Shown here: one piece after another, positions 1 to 8,525 of the stretch
How the letters are laid out: each line of letters begins with the position of its first letter
How positions within the stretch are numbered: the first letter of the stretch is position 1
Source: JAEUTH01 sp039931675
GTDB taxonomy: Bacteria > Bacteroidota > Bacteroidia > AKYH767-A > OLB10
Length of the DNA: 64,000 bases
Direction: 5' to 3'
NCBI GenBank assembly: GCA_039931675.1
Contig: JBDTRM010000147.1
Coordinates: forward strand, 8,467-72,466
Translations under genes and position numbers: made by a program
The notes under the pieces: generated by a model
Databases searched by the model: none
What the model saw: the letters and a program-made list of their open reading frames with translations, nothing else
What the model was told of the DNA's origin: nothing

Positions 1-399
1 CATGCTGCTGTTCATTTCATTCAATGCCTCCCAGTTTTGATTTGCGGCTTCCTTATAATGATTCAGACCTGCCTGTTCATGCATGATAACCTGCAAGTCA
101 TCCTGGTATGCCGCATTAATATACATTTTCAATTTTCCGAAGTTCTTTTTGCATAACTCTGCTTTCACCTCTAACGTGATGCGACCGGCTTCGGCTGCTT
201 CATTAAATCTTTGGCTATCAGGTAATGCTTCGGCAGCATCAATTTGAGAAAGGGCAGCATCAGCAAACTCCTTTGTGTAAAAACCTTTGGCTCTTTTAAA
301 TTCAGCATCAAATTTTTTAAAGTTTGTCCAGCCTGCACGACATATTATGTACAGGTCTTTTTGTGAACAGGAATACTCAGCAATTGTTTGTTTTGACAT
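1..399 (-). CDS. Hypothetical protein, N-terminal part (runs off window start)
   Basis: An open frame on the minus strand begins with ATG at 399 and stays open for 133 codons to the window edge, so the C-terminus is missing. The N-terminus reads MSKQTIAEYSCSQKDLYIIC. The rest is hydrophilic and rich in Ala, Lys and Glu, with no signal peptide or membrane segment, which suggests a cytoplasmic, largely helical protein. I do not recognise the family. The upstream gap to 776 holds divergent regulatory space shared with the TPR gene. Confidence 0.75.
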   Translation of the reverse strand, partial: MSKQTIAEYSCSQKDLYIICRAGWTNFKKFDAEFKRAKGFYTKEFADAALSQIDAAEALPDSQRFNEAAEAGRITLEVKAELCKKNFGKLKMYINAAYQDDLQVIMHEQAGLNHYKEAANQNWEALNEMNSSM

Positions 400-776
400 T
401 TTGATTAGGGTATTAGAAGTTAGAAAATTATTGAAATAAAAAGCTCAATTACTATTTATGGATGTAAAAGTATATAGAAAAAATATATTCACCTAATAAA
501 TAATTCATTTTGCCAATAAATAATTCATTTTCACAATATTTAATTTCAATTGGAGGTTGTAATTCAAATGTTCCTTTGGAGTGTTTGTTAATACATTTCA
601 GTAAAACATTTTTAAAAATAATGGTTTGCTGATATTGAATAAAACAAGGGTTTGTGAGTTATCTGAGCTTATAAATAACTTTTTAATCCCTTAATGTACA
701 GGATAAGGCTAAGGCTTGTTTCCATTATTTTAATATTTAAATTACGTTTGCACCCTCAATAAAGAAAGGAGATAAT
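400..776. other. Divergent AT-rich intergenic region
   Basis: The gap lies between the divergent hypothetical (minus) and TPR gene (plus). It is very AT-rich. The phrase AATAAATAATTCATTTT occurs twice in near succession around 495-535. No ORF or RNA gene is visible. The plus-strand promoter is listed separately. Confidence 0.5.
715..750 (+). promoter_or_regulatory. Bacteroidota-type promoter for the TPR gene
   Basis: TACGTTTG at 743-750 matches the -7 consensus TAnnTTTG. A TTG at 716-718 lies about 24 bases upstream as the -33 element. Transcription would start near 757, giving a short leader that includes AAGGAG at 766-771 before the ATG at 777. That ribosome site is unusually good for this phylum. 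Confidence 0.55.
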
Positions 777-2201
777 ATGTTTGATGATGATGATGAAGCT
801 GAGGGCGGTGACGAGCAGTTAAGCAATGAAAGGCGTGATTCCATTAAGCGTTATGAGGAAATGGTTCAGAAAAAAGAGGATTATTTTTTTGATGTGGATG
901 CCTTGAATCACTTGATAGATCATTACTTTGAACAGGGCGAATTAAGCAAGGCACTCGATGTAAGCCGCTATGCATTAAAACTGCATCCGGCTCAATTTGA
1001 TTTTATGCTGCGCGAGTCCAGTTTACTTGCCAAAACCGGGAATGAAATATCTGCTTTAGAGAAGCTTAAAAAGTATGAACTGATGAGTCCTGATGATCCG
1101 GACTTACATCTCATTCGCGCCAATATATACTCGGCAATGGGAGATTTTATAAAAGCCATTGAAAATTATCATATTGCCATTCGTTATAGCGACCAGGTAG
1201 CACCCATTTATCACGACCTCTCTTATGCTTACGCTGATGCCGGTGATTATGACAATGCCATCAAATACATGAAAAAGTTTTTGCAGAGCGGATGGCAGGA
1301 TACTTTTGCTTACGATCAACTGATTAATTGGCTGCTGGCAGCTAACAGGCTACAGGAAGGACTCAGTTTTTTAGAGGAACAGATTGATGCCGATCCATAC
1401 TCTGACGCATCATGGCTGGCTTATGCAATGGTTTGTAAAGAAATGAAGTTGTATGATAAAGCATTAAGCGGATTAGATTATTGTTTGGTGATTGCGCCTG
1501 ATAATATTCAAGCTTACTTAGAGCAGGGAGATGTTTATTTTCTTTTGGAAAATTATAATGAAGCCATAAATTCTTATCAGAATTCAATGGAGTATTTTCC
1601 TAATAATGCAATAACCTTTTACAATATAGGCGAATGTTACGAGCACCTGAATGAATTTGAACAGGCCCGCGAATACTATGCAAAATCAATAAGGCTTTAT
1701 CCCGACCTGGCTGCGGCATGGTACAGCATCGGAATGGTATTAAGTTACCAGGAAAAATTTTACGAAGCCATTCATTATCTTAAAAAGGCAGTAGAGCTTG
1801 AAGCTCAGAATGCTGAGTTTTGGTTCGCGCTGGCCGATTGCGAAAGCAGTCTTAATCATTTTAACGAAACCATTGCATGTTATGAAAATGTAGTGGAGCT
1901 TGATCCGGGCAATGAAGATATATGGGCAGAGTATTCACTTTTTCTTTTCGAAAATAACCAGGTGGACGATGCACTGGATATTATAAATGAAGGAATTCGC
2001 ACTTTGCCCGAACAGGCTGAATTATATTATTACTATTTCTGCTTTTTATATGCAGCAGGAAAATTGGAGGAGGCTTACCTCGAATTAGCAAGCGCATTAG
2101 TAAAAGACTATAATCTCCATCCTGTAATATTCGAGGTAATACCCGATTTAAAAGAAAATGATAACGTTATAGAATTAATAAAAAGTTATGAAAATAAATA
2201 G
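777..2201 (+). CDS. Tetratricopeptide repeat protein
   Basis: A 474-residue soluble protein built almost entirely of TPR units from about residue 40 to 460. Typical 34-residue patterns include AWYSIGMVLSYQEKFYEAI and FWFALADCESSLNHFNETI, with the usual W/Y-G/A-A-P spacing. The N-terminus is strongly acidic (MFDDDDEAEGGDE). There is no signal peptide, so it is probably a cytoplasmic scaffold. The start is supported by AAGGAG six bases upstream and by a promoter at 715-750. TPR proteins of this size commonly sit near aroE or phosphosulfolactate synthase genes in Bacteroidota (my recollection of the phylum). The partner is unknown. Confidence 0.9.
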   Translation: MFDDDDEAEGGDEQLSNERRDSIKRYEEMVQKKEDYFFDVDALNHLIDHYFEQGELSKALDVSRYALKLHPAQFDFMLRESSLLAKTGNEISALEKLKKYELMSPDDPDLHLIRANIYSAMGDFIKAIENYHIAIRYSDQVAPIYHDLSYAYADAGDYDNAIKYMKKFLQSGWQDTFAYDQLINWLLAANRLQEGLSFLEEQIDADPYSDASWLAYAMVCKEMKLYDKALSGLDYCLVIAPDNIQAYLEQGDVYFLLENYNEAINSYQNSMEYFPNNAITFYNIGECYEHLNEFEQAREYYAKSIRLYPDLAAAWYSIGMVLSYQEKFYEAIHYLKKAVELEAQNAEFWFALADCESSLNHFNETIACYENVVELDPGNEDIWAEYSLFLFENNQVDDALDIINEGIRTLPEQAELYYYYFCFLYAAGKLEEAYLELASALVKDYNLHPVIFEVIPDLKENDNVIELIKSYENK

Positions 2202-2330
2202 AGAATAATGAATGTTGAATAATGAATAATGAAAGCAATCAGATCATTAAAATTTAAAAGGTATCTAATCAGAAACAATACAAAACTTCAACTTTCAAAA
2301 TTCGAAATTCAACATTCAACATTTTTATGC
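2202..2330. repeat. Intergenic word repeat, GAATGTTGAAT / ATTCAACATTC
   Basis: Directly after the TPR stop, the words AATGAATGTTGAATAATGAA run to about 2235. Inverted versions (ATTCGAAATTCAACATTCAA and variants) occupy 2285-2325, just before the next gene. The two arms can pair imperfectly across the gap. The same word recurs at 4985-5015 and 30438-30547. Confidence 0.6.
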
Positions 2331-2355
2331 AACAATTACAACTTAAATTTTATTT

Positions 2356-3111
2356 ATGAATTTCCAGATTGATAAAATTCCGGCCCGCACTGTAAAACCG
2401 CGCGATAATGGGCTTACAATGGTTATGGATAAAGGTCTTAGTGTACGCGAGGCAGAAGATCTTGTTTCTACAGGTGGAAATTATATTGACTTGCTTAAGC
2501 TTGGTTTCGGCAGCGCATTTGTTACCCAGAATTTACAAAAAAAACTTGATGTATATCGCAATGCAAACATCCCCGTTTACTTTGGCGGTACTTTGGTAGA
2601 AGCCTTTATCATTCGCAAAAAATTTGATGACTACGTCAAACTGCTTGATAAATTCAAGATCACTTATGCAGAAGTAAGCGATGGCTCCATATCATTGCCG
2701 CACGATGAAAAATGCGAATACATTCGTAAGCTTACCAAGTATGTTACTGTGATCAGCGAAGTAGGATCAAAAGAAGAAGGCATTATTATTCATCCTAATA
2801 ACTGGATTGGCATGATGCAGAAAGAGATTGAAGCAGGCGTATGGAAGGTGATTGCCGAAGCACGCGAAAGCGGTACTGTTGGTATTTATCGCCCTAACGG
2901 AAAAGCGCATGTAATGTTGATTAATAAAATTACTGCTAAGGTGCCTGCGGATAAAATTATATGGGAAGCGCCACAAAAGTCGCAGCAGGCTTACTTTGTA
3001 CAACACTTTGGCGCTAATGTAAATTTGGGCAATATTGCCCCGAATGAAATCATTGCTTTGGAAACATTAAGAATCGGTTTGAGAAGCGATACTTTTTTTC
3101 AATTTTTATAG
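2356..3111 (+). CDS. comA: Phosphosulfolactate synthase family protein (ComA-like)
   Basis: A 251-residue single-domain protein that reads as the ComA family (phosphoenolpyruvate + sulfite to phosphosulfolactate, a TIM-barrel enzyme). Supporting segments are GLTMVMDKGLS near residue 20, YIDLLKLGFGSAF near 43-55, YAEVSDGSISLP near 104, and EARESGTVGIY near 167. Length matches the family. In methanogens this is the first step of coenzyme M synthesis; Bacteroidota do not make coenzyme M, so the product probably goes to sulfolactate or another sulfonate. It opens a same-strand run with the rhodanese 32 bases downstream, which fits sulfur handling but does not prove it. The symbol follows the archaeal name. 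Confidence 0.82.
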   Translation: MNFQIDKIPARTVKPRDNGLTMVMDKGLSVREAEDLVSTGGNYIDLLKLGFGSAFVTQNLQKKLDVYRNANIPVYFGGTLVEAFIIRKKFDDYVKLLDKFKITYAEVSDGSISLPHDEKCEYIRKLTKYVTVISEVGSKEEGIIIHPNNWIGMMQKEIEAGVWKVIAEARESGTVGIYRPNGKAHVMLINKITAKVPADKIIWEAPQKSQQAYFVQHFGANVNLGNIAPNEIIALETLRIGLRSDTFFQFL

Positions 3112-3143
3112 AACCCGATTCATTAAAATAATTGCAAATATTT

Positions 3144-3461
3144 ATGAAAGAAAAAACAGTACAGGAATTAAAACAAATGATCAGCAGTGGTGAAGATTTT
3201 CAACTCATTGATGTTCGCGAAGAATATGAATTTGACAATGGTAATCTTAATGGTGTTTTAATTCCGCTTGCAACTATTATGGATAATGCAAATCAAATTT
3301 CGCGTGATAAGCCTGTAGTGATTCACTGCAAAGCAGGTTCGCGCAGTGCAACTGCAGTAAATGCATTGGAACAAAATTTAGGTTTAACAAATCTCTACAA
3401 TCTGAAAGGCGGCCTCATGGCATGGAAAAGAGAAATTGATCCAACACTAAACGTATTCTAA
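3144..3461 (+). CDS. Rhodanese-like domain protein
   Basis: A 105-residue stand-alone rhodanese domain. It has the LIDVREEYEFDNGNLNGVLIP entry motif at about residues 21-41 and the active-site loop HCKAGSRS with catalytic Cys62, then the NLKGGLMAWK C-terminal motif. No signal peptide, so cytoplasmic sulfane-sulfur transfer is likely. I chose ATG at 3144; an in-frame TTG at 3132 would add four residues but has no support. It lies 10 bases before the DedA gene and 32 bases after the phosphosulfolactate synthase gene, probably one transcript. Confidence 0.9.
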   Translation: MKEKTVQELKQMISSGEDFQLIDVREEYEFDNGNLNGVLIPLATIMDNANQISRDKPVVIHCKAGSRSATAVNALEQNLGLTNLYNLKGGLMAWKREIDPTLNVF

Positions 3462-3471
3462 ACTCAAACGT

Positions 3472-4095
3472 ATGCTCGAACTTTTTAAACACATTTTACA
3501 TTTAGATTTTGAATGGCTTTTTCAAAATTATCATAATACCGTTTACACGATTTTATTCCTGGTGATTTTTATTGAAACCGGTTTAATAGTAATGCCGTTT
3601 CTTCCCGGTGATTCATTATTGTTTACCGCAGGTTTGTTTGCACGATTAGGGTATCTTGATTTAGCTACGCTTATTTCGCTTTTATTTGTTGCAGCAGTAT
3701 TAGGAGACAATACCAACTATTGGGTAGGTAGAAAAATCGGGTTGAGGGCTATACAAATTAAATTTAAGGGAAAGCGGCTAGTCAAACAAGAGTACCTTGA
3801 TAAAACGCATTTGTTTTACGAAACACATGGACCAAAAACAATTATCATGGCCCGCTTTGTTCCGATAGTTCGCACGTTTGCTCCTTTTGTTGCAGGTGTT
3901 GCCGAAATGAAATATCGTAAGTTTTTATCGTTCGATATTTTAGGTGGCGCTATATGGATTTGTTCACTGACTCTTGCCGGATATTTTCTCGGTGAAATTC
4001 CCTGGATCAGAAAAAATATTGAATTAGTTGCTTTGGGCATCATAGCAATTTCGGTGTTACCAATTGTAATAGGTGCTTTGCAAAAGAAAAAATAG
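3472..4095 (+). CDS. DedA family membrane protein
   Basis: A 207-residue polytopic inner-membrane protein of the DedA/VTT (SNARE-associated) family. It shows the re-entrant segment FIETGLIVMPFLPGDSLLFT near residues 31-50 with the conserved E and PGD, and the signature RFVPIVRTFAPFVAG beginning at Arg128. DedA proteins are linked to lipid-carrier (undecaprenyl phosphate) or phospholipid flipping and to membrane potential homeostasis. Start ATG lies 10 bases after the rhodanese stop, so translation is probably coupled. The end runs straight into a hairpin-forming repeat. Confidence 0.9.
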   Translation: MLELFKHILHLDFEWLFQNYHNTVYTILFLVIFIETGLIVMPFLPGDSLLFTAGLFARLGYLDLATLISLLFVAAVLGDNTNYWVGRKIGLRAIQIKFKGKRLVKQEYLDKTHLFYETHGPKTIIMARFVPIVRTFAPFVAGVAEMKYRKFLSFDILGGAIWICSLTLAGYFLGEIPWIRKNIELVALGIIAISVLPIVIGALQKKK

Positions 4096-4217
4096 TTTGA
4101 GGTTTGAAGTTTGAGTTTAACTTTCGGAAAGTTGAAGGAACTTTCCGAAAGTAGTCACCCACAGAATACAAAACTGAAAACTGTGAAGCCAAAACTTCAA
4201 ACCTCAAACTTCAAACC
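4095..4217. repeat. Intergenic long inverted repeat with nested palindrome
   Basis: GTTTGAGGTTTGAAG at 4095-4109 is exactly inverted as CTTCAAACCTCAAAC at 4195-4209, and the words continue on both sides (GTTTGAG left, TTCAAACC right). The left arm begins in the last base of the DedA stop codon. A separate perfect stem lies between the arms (4121-4151). Together they would fold the whole gap between dedA and aroE into one long hairpin. Confidence 0.75.
4121..4151. terminator. Perfect 13-bp hairpin downstream of the DedA gene
   Basis: CTTTCGGAAAGTT (4121-4133), loop GAAGG, then AACTTTCCGAAAG (4139-4151): a perfect stem. Each arm is itself nearly palindromic around the central C/G. There is no T-run after it, so it is more likely a stabilising or REP-like element than a classical intrinsic terminator. 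Confidence 0.45.
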
Positions 4218-4225
4218 AAAGACCC

Positions 4226-4981
4226 ATGCCCCAATACGGTTTAATCGGTTATCCACTCTCTCATTCTTTTTCTCAAAAATACTTTTCAGAAAAGTTTTCG
4301 AAACTGCATTTGGATGATTGTTCCTATCTTAATTTTGAAATTGATGCGATTGAAAAATTAAATGATGTAATTAATGAACATCCCGATTTAAAAGGTTTCA
4401 ATGTTACTATTCCGTATAAAGAAACGGTTATAAAATTTTTGAATGAGTTAGATGAAATTGCTACAGAGGTTGGTGCAGTTAACACCGTAAAAGTTTTCAA
4501 GGTTGATGAAAAAAGAATTTTAAGAGGATACAACACCGATGTGTTTGGTTTTGAAGAATCACTTAAACCATTATTGAAACAACATCATAAAGCAGCTTTA
4601 ATACTTGGAACAGGTGGTGCGTCAAAAGCGATTGCTTACGTTTTAAAAAAACTAAATATCAGTTTTCAATTTGTTTCGAGAGTTAAATTCAAAACTATTT
4701 TGGGTTATAATGATTTGAATGAGTCAGCAATTAATAACCATCAACTCATTATCAATACAACTCCGTTAGGTTCTTTTCCCGATGTTGAGAATGCTCCCCA
4801 AATTCCATTTCAATATCTCAATTCAAATCATTTGTGTTATGATTTAATTTATAATCCTGAAGAAACTTTGTTCTTAAAAAAAGCAAAAGAACAGGGTGCT
4901 GAAATAAAAAACGGTTTTGAAATGTTGAAGTTGCAAGCAGAAAGAGCTTATGAAATATGGACAGAAACTAAAAAATTGTGA
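4226..4981 (+). CDS. aroE: Shikimate dehydrogenase (NADP+)
   Basis: A 251-residue enzyme that reduces 3-dehydroshikimate to shikimate in aromatic amino acid and chorismate synthesis. The N-terminal shikimate-binding motif GYPLSHSFSQ has Ser12 and Ser14; catalytic Lys65 is in NVTIPYK and Asp105 in GYNTDVFGF. The nucleotide-binding turn is LGTGGASKA at about 126. Length is slightly short for the family (about 270), as in many Bacteroidota. ATG at 4226 directly follows the inverted repeat. It is likely the last gene of the comA-rhodanese-dedA run or transcribed from an internal start. Confidence 0.95.
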   Translation: MPQYGLIGYPLSHSFSQKYFSEKFSKLHLDDCSYLNFEIDAIEKLNDVINEHPDLKGFNVTIPYKETVIKFLNELDEIATEVGAVNTVKVFKVDEKRILRGYNTDVFGFEESLKPLLKQHHKAALILGTGGASKAIAYVLKKLNISFQFVSRVKFKTILGYNDLNESAINNHQLIINTTPLGSFPDVENAPQIPFQYLNSNHLCYDLIYNPEETLFLKKAKEQGAEIKNGFEMLKLQAERAYEIWTETKKL

Positions 4982-5086
4982 ATGATGAATTTTGAATTTC
5001 GAATGTTGAAGTTTTGATACGCAATAAAACTTAAACTTTAAATGTTTCTCTCTGTTAACCAGGAATAATTTATTTTTACGCTTCAA
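4982..5086. repeat. Short word repeat after aroE
   Basis: Immediately after the aroE stop, words ATGATGAATTTTGAATTTC and GAATGTTGAAGTTTTGATAC occur, the same vocabulary as at 2202-2330 and 30438-30547. The inverted partner is weak here (AACTTAAACTTTAAATG near 5030-5043). Confidence 0.4.
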
Positions 5087-5659
5087 ATGTATTTTACTAT
5101 GAACACAGAAAAAATTTTCACTCCCCGCAACACTGTAATTTTTTCAATGATTTGTATTGCTGCCTTGTTCAGGCTTATTCCGCTGGAATATCGTATGGCG
5201 AATTTCACTCCTGTGGGTGCAATAGCATTATTTGGCGGAGCATTTATCACCAATAAAAAATATGCAATCCTTTTACCGCTTAGCGTTATGTTCATCAGTG
5301 ATATAATTCTTCAAATTACTGGCCAGCATGGTTTTCACATGCTGATGCCGTGGGTTTACGGAAGCTTTGTGCTCATCACTTTGCTGGGCAGGTTTGTGCA
5401 AAAATTGCAGCGTGGATATTCTTCAGTTGTGTTAACTATGGTGGCTCCATTATTTTCGTCAATTATTTTTTTCTTCATCAGTAATTTTGGTGTGTGGGTA
5501 AATGGTGATGTTCATACGGGATTAAGTTTAGCACAATGTTACATTGATGGCATTCCTTTTTATAAAGGCACTGTGCTGGGAGACGTCTTTTTTACTATGC
5601 TTCTCTTCACAAGTTTCTCAATCATTAAATGGAGATATCCGATGGTTGCGGTAAATTGA
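5087..5659 (+). CDS. DUF6580 family membrane protein
   Basis: A 190-residue protein with about five hydrophobic segments. Signature stretches are NFTPVGAIALFGGAFI near residues 38-53, a following short loop with FISDIIL, and SNFGVWVNG plus a CYIDGIPFYKGTVLGDVFF segment near the C-terminus. These fit DUF6580, whose fold resembles the substrate-binding S component of ECF vitamin transporters (family knowledge). The substrate cannot be read from sequence. The ORF starts at 5087, but ATG at 5099 (MNTEKIF) is equally plausible. No EcfA/EcfT genes are adjacent. Confidence 0.75.
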   Translation: MYFTMNTEKIFTPRNTVIFSMICIAALFRLIPLEYRMANFTPVGAIALFGGAFITNKKYAILLPLSVMFISDIILQITGQHGFHMLMPWVYGSFVLITLLGRFVQKLQRGYSSVVLTMVAPLFSSIIFFFISNFGVWVNGDVHTGLSLAQCYIDGIPFYKGTVLGDVFFTMLLFTSFSIIKWRYPMVAVN

Positions 5660-5763
5660 ATTGATTTGGAATGGATTGAGAAATCCTATAATCATGTAAT
5701 CCTAAAAATCCTAGTTCAGACTAATAGAATGGCGAAAAATAAATTCTGACCACAAAATAATTC

Positions 5764-8073
5764 ATGAGATCAAAACTTTCTAAGTATGGTAAACGTACAG
5801 CGATTGCTGCTTTAGTTTTGTTTTTACTTTTCATTATACTCAACTGGTTTTTTCCTCTTAAATTAAATATTGATTACTCAACAATTGTTGAAGACAGCAA
5901 AGGCAATACGCTGTATGCTTTTTTGAATAAGAATGATAAGTGGCGAATGAAAACTGAATTGAGCGAGATCAGTCCTGTGTTGCGCAAAGCCATTATTTAT
6001 AAAGAAGACAAGTACTTTTATCATCACCCTGGCATCAATCCTTTTGCAATGGTACGCGCTGCATTTAATAATGTGTTTCATGCAAGGCGGACTTCCGGTG
6101 CAAGTACCATAACCATGCAGGTAGCACGCATGCTTGATCACCGCAACCGGACGTATATCAACAAGGTTATAGAAATTTTCAGGGCGCTGCAATTGGAATG
6201 GAATTTCTCAAAAGAAGAAATATTGCAACTGTACATAAACCTGCTTCCTTATGGCGGCAACATTGAAGGGATGAAATCAGCCTCGTTGATTTATTTTCAG
6301 AAAGCACCGCAGCAACTTAGTTTGGCCGAAGTAACTACGCTTGCTATTATTCCTAATAAGCCTACATCACTCGGCACTGCACGAAATACAAATGCATTGA
6401 TAGCGGAAAGAAATAAATGGTTAGAGCGTTTTGATGCAGAAAAAATTTTCCCGCAGCAAGAAATAAAAGACGCTTTGACAGAACCTGTGGAATTAATCCG
6501 TCATGATGTGCCGCGCGAAGCGCCTCACTTTTGCCTTAGGATGAAACAAGAGTATCATGATGAAAGTATTATTAAAACAAATCTTAATCGCGATAAACAG
6601 CTCACTGCCGAAAAAATTGTACGCAACGCTGTTTCAAAATTAAAGATGATGAATATTAATAATGCAGCCATTCTTGTTATCAATAATCAAACAAAACAGG
6701 TTGAAGCTTATGTTGGTTCTTCCGATTTTAATGATGCAAGCGATGGGGGACAGGTGGATGGTGTGCAAGCCATTCGTTCACCGGGCAGCACTTTGAAACC
6801 TTTGTTGTATGCTACTGCATTTGATAAAGGACTGCTTACTCCAAAGACCCGCATTAATGATGTGCCGGTAAATGTTGCCGGATATTTTCCCGTAAATTAT
6901 GATCAGCAATTTAATGGAAGTGTTACTGTTGAATATGCTTTAGTGAACTCATTAAACATTCCTGCAATTAAAACTTTAAATGATGTTGGTGTAAAAGATT
7001 TTATAGCCAAATTAAAAACTGCACAGTTTAATTCTGTTGCACGTAATGAAAAGGGTTTAGGCTTATCGCTGATTCTTGGCGGTTGTGGTGTAACATTGGA
7101 ACAGTTGGTTGATATGTATTCATCGTTTGCAAATGGTGGTTACTATTCAAAGATCAACTGGATAAAAAATAATAACGACACCAATAAGCTTCAATTGATC
7201 TCACCGCAAAGCGCCTATATGGTAACAGATATTTTATCGCAAATGCACCGGCCTGATTTGCCTTACAATTTTCAAAACACTACACACCTTCCGCGTGTTG
7301 CATGGAAGACAGGAACAAGCTATGGCAGACGCGATGCATGGAGCATTGGTTTCAATACAAAATATACCATTGGTGTTTGGGTGGGGAATTTTTCTGGCAA
7401 AGGTGTGCCTGAATTGAATGGGGCAGAAATAGCAACTCCATTATTGTTTGAATTGTTCAACACTATTGATTACAATAGTTCCGGTAATTGGTTTGTTGCG
7501 CCAAAGGGAATTGACTATCGCTTAGTCTGTTCTGAATCAGGCAAAGTGCCTGATGATTTTTGTGATAGCAAGGTAATGGACATGTACATTCCAATGGTAT
7601 CATCAAATGAAAAATGCGATCATAAGAAAAATATTTTTGTGAGCGATGATGAAAAAATTTCTTACTGCACATCGTGTCTCCCCCTTCAAGGCTATAAAAG
7701 AAAGTTAGTAAATAATTATGCTCCTGAGTTACTTGCATGGATGGAAGAAAATAAAATCATTCATGAAAAGCTTCCACCACACAATCCAAACTGCGAAAGG
7801 ATTTTCAGCGATGGCAAGCCATACATCACCTCGCCAATAAACAACATGGATTTTTTTATTGATCAGGCTGATACCCAGAAAATTCTTTTAAGCTGTCATG
7901 CTGCAATGGAAGTGGAAAAAATTTACTGGTTTGTAAATGATAAGCTATACGCATCATGCAAGCCCGATGAACGTTTGTTTTTTCAACCCGCTACAGGCAA
8001 AACAAAAATTTCATGTGCCGATGACAAAGGCCGCAGTAATTCGGTTTGGATTAATGTGAAGGGGTTGCATTAG
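5764..8073 (+). CDS. pbpC: Penicillin-binding protein 1C (glycosyltransferase/transpeptidase)
   Basis: A 769-residue class A-type PBP. The order is an N-terminal membrane anchor (residues 12-30); a GT51 transglycosylase with Glu81 in EDKYFYHHPG and SGASTITMQVARM; a transpeptidase with nucleophile Ser342 in PGSTLKP, SLN at 396-398 and KTG at 515-517; then the beta-rich BiPBP_C domain typical of PBP1C near 690-769. It polymerises and cross-links peptidoglycan in the periplasm. No alpha-2-macroglobulin gene, often its partner, is adjacent. A 450-base gap follows. Confidence 0.95.
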   Translation: MRSKLSKYGKRTAIAALVLFLLFIILNWFFPLKLNIDYSTIVEDSKGNTLYAFLNKNDKWRMKTELSEISPVLRKAIIYKEDKYFYHHPGINPFAMVRAAFNNVFHARRTSGASTITMQVARMLDHRNRTYINKVIEIFRALQLEWNFSKEEILQLYINLLPYGGNIEGMKSASLIYFQKAPQQLSLAEVTTLAIIPNKPTSLGTARNTNALIAERNKWLERFDAEKIFPQQEIKDALTEPVELIRHDVPREAPHFCLRMKQEYHDESIIKTNLNRDKQLTAEKIVRNAVSKLKMMNINNAAILVINNQTKQVEAYVGSSDFNDASDGGQVDGVQAIRSPGSTLKPLLYATAFDKGLLTPKTRINDVPVNVAGYFPVNYDQQFNGSVTVEYALVNSLNIPAIKTLNDVGVKDFIAKLKTAQFNSVARNEKGLGLSLILGGCGVTLEQLVDMYSSFANGGYYSKINWIKNNNDTNKLQLISPQSAYMVTDILSQMHRPDLPYNFQNTTHLPRVAWKTGTSYGRRDAWSIGFNTKYTIGVWVGNFSGKGVPELNGAEIATPLLFELFNTIDYNSSGNWFVAPKGIDYRLVCSESGKVPDDFCDSKVMDMYIPMVSSNEKCDHKKNIFVSDDEKISYCTSCLPLQGYKRKLVNNYAPELLAWMEENKIIHEKLPPHNPNCERIFSDGKPYITSPINNMDFFIDQADTQKILLSCHAAMEVEKIYWFVNDKLYASCKPDERLFFQPATGKTKISCADDKGRSNSVWINVKGLH

Positions 8074-8525
8074 CAAAAGGAATAATTATAAGGTGGTTTC
8101 AAAAATTCATTTAGTTTGGGGAATAGTGGAAAGCGCCATCATTCCAATTTTCCAATTCTTTGAAACTTTATACCACTTTACGGAAGCTAACCATACCTAC
8201 CTTGTATCTTATTAGCCTTTTTTGAAGCCACCTCAACATTTGGGTATCAAAGAATAAATTCTGCTCACTATAACATATTGTATTTTAATAAAACATTAAA
8301 GTTATACATTGAGTAGGTTATTCAAAAAACTAAAAATATATTCACCGTCATAAAATAAATTACATTTCTAAAAAAGTAATTGCCTTAACCGGCCAGACCT
8401 CCTGAAAAAGAATAAGGGATTACTTTTTAAAATTAGCTTACCATTCCATTACCTCGATTTTTATTTCCGACATTTTCTTATTATCCCATTCTTATTTTTA
8501 AACATTTTAAAAACCATTAAACTCA
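8074..8525. other. Intergenic region with two hairpin-forming stretches
   Basis: No ORF is supported in this 452-base gap. It contains the MITE-like inverted repeat at 8090-8234, listed separately. A second imperfect stem pairs AAAAAGTAATTGCC (about 8372-8386) with GGGATTACTTTTT (about 8416-8430), about 100 bases before the next start codon. The second stem could be part of the leader of the large secreted protein. Confidence 0.45.
8090..8234. repeat. MITE-like element with 16-17 bp terminal inverted repeats
   Basis: AAGGTGGTTTCAAAAA at 8090 and TTTTTTGAAGCCACCTC ending at 8234 are inverted copies with two mismatches, about 110 bases apart. The ends vaguely resemble those of IS1182-type elements (GAGGCTGTCTC...). 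I see no clear target duplication and no ORF inside. Confidence 0.35.

Noticed and set aside
8372..8430. Riboswitch in the leader of the giant secreted protein
   Set aside because: Only one imperfect stem is visible and no conserved riboswitch core could be matched.
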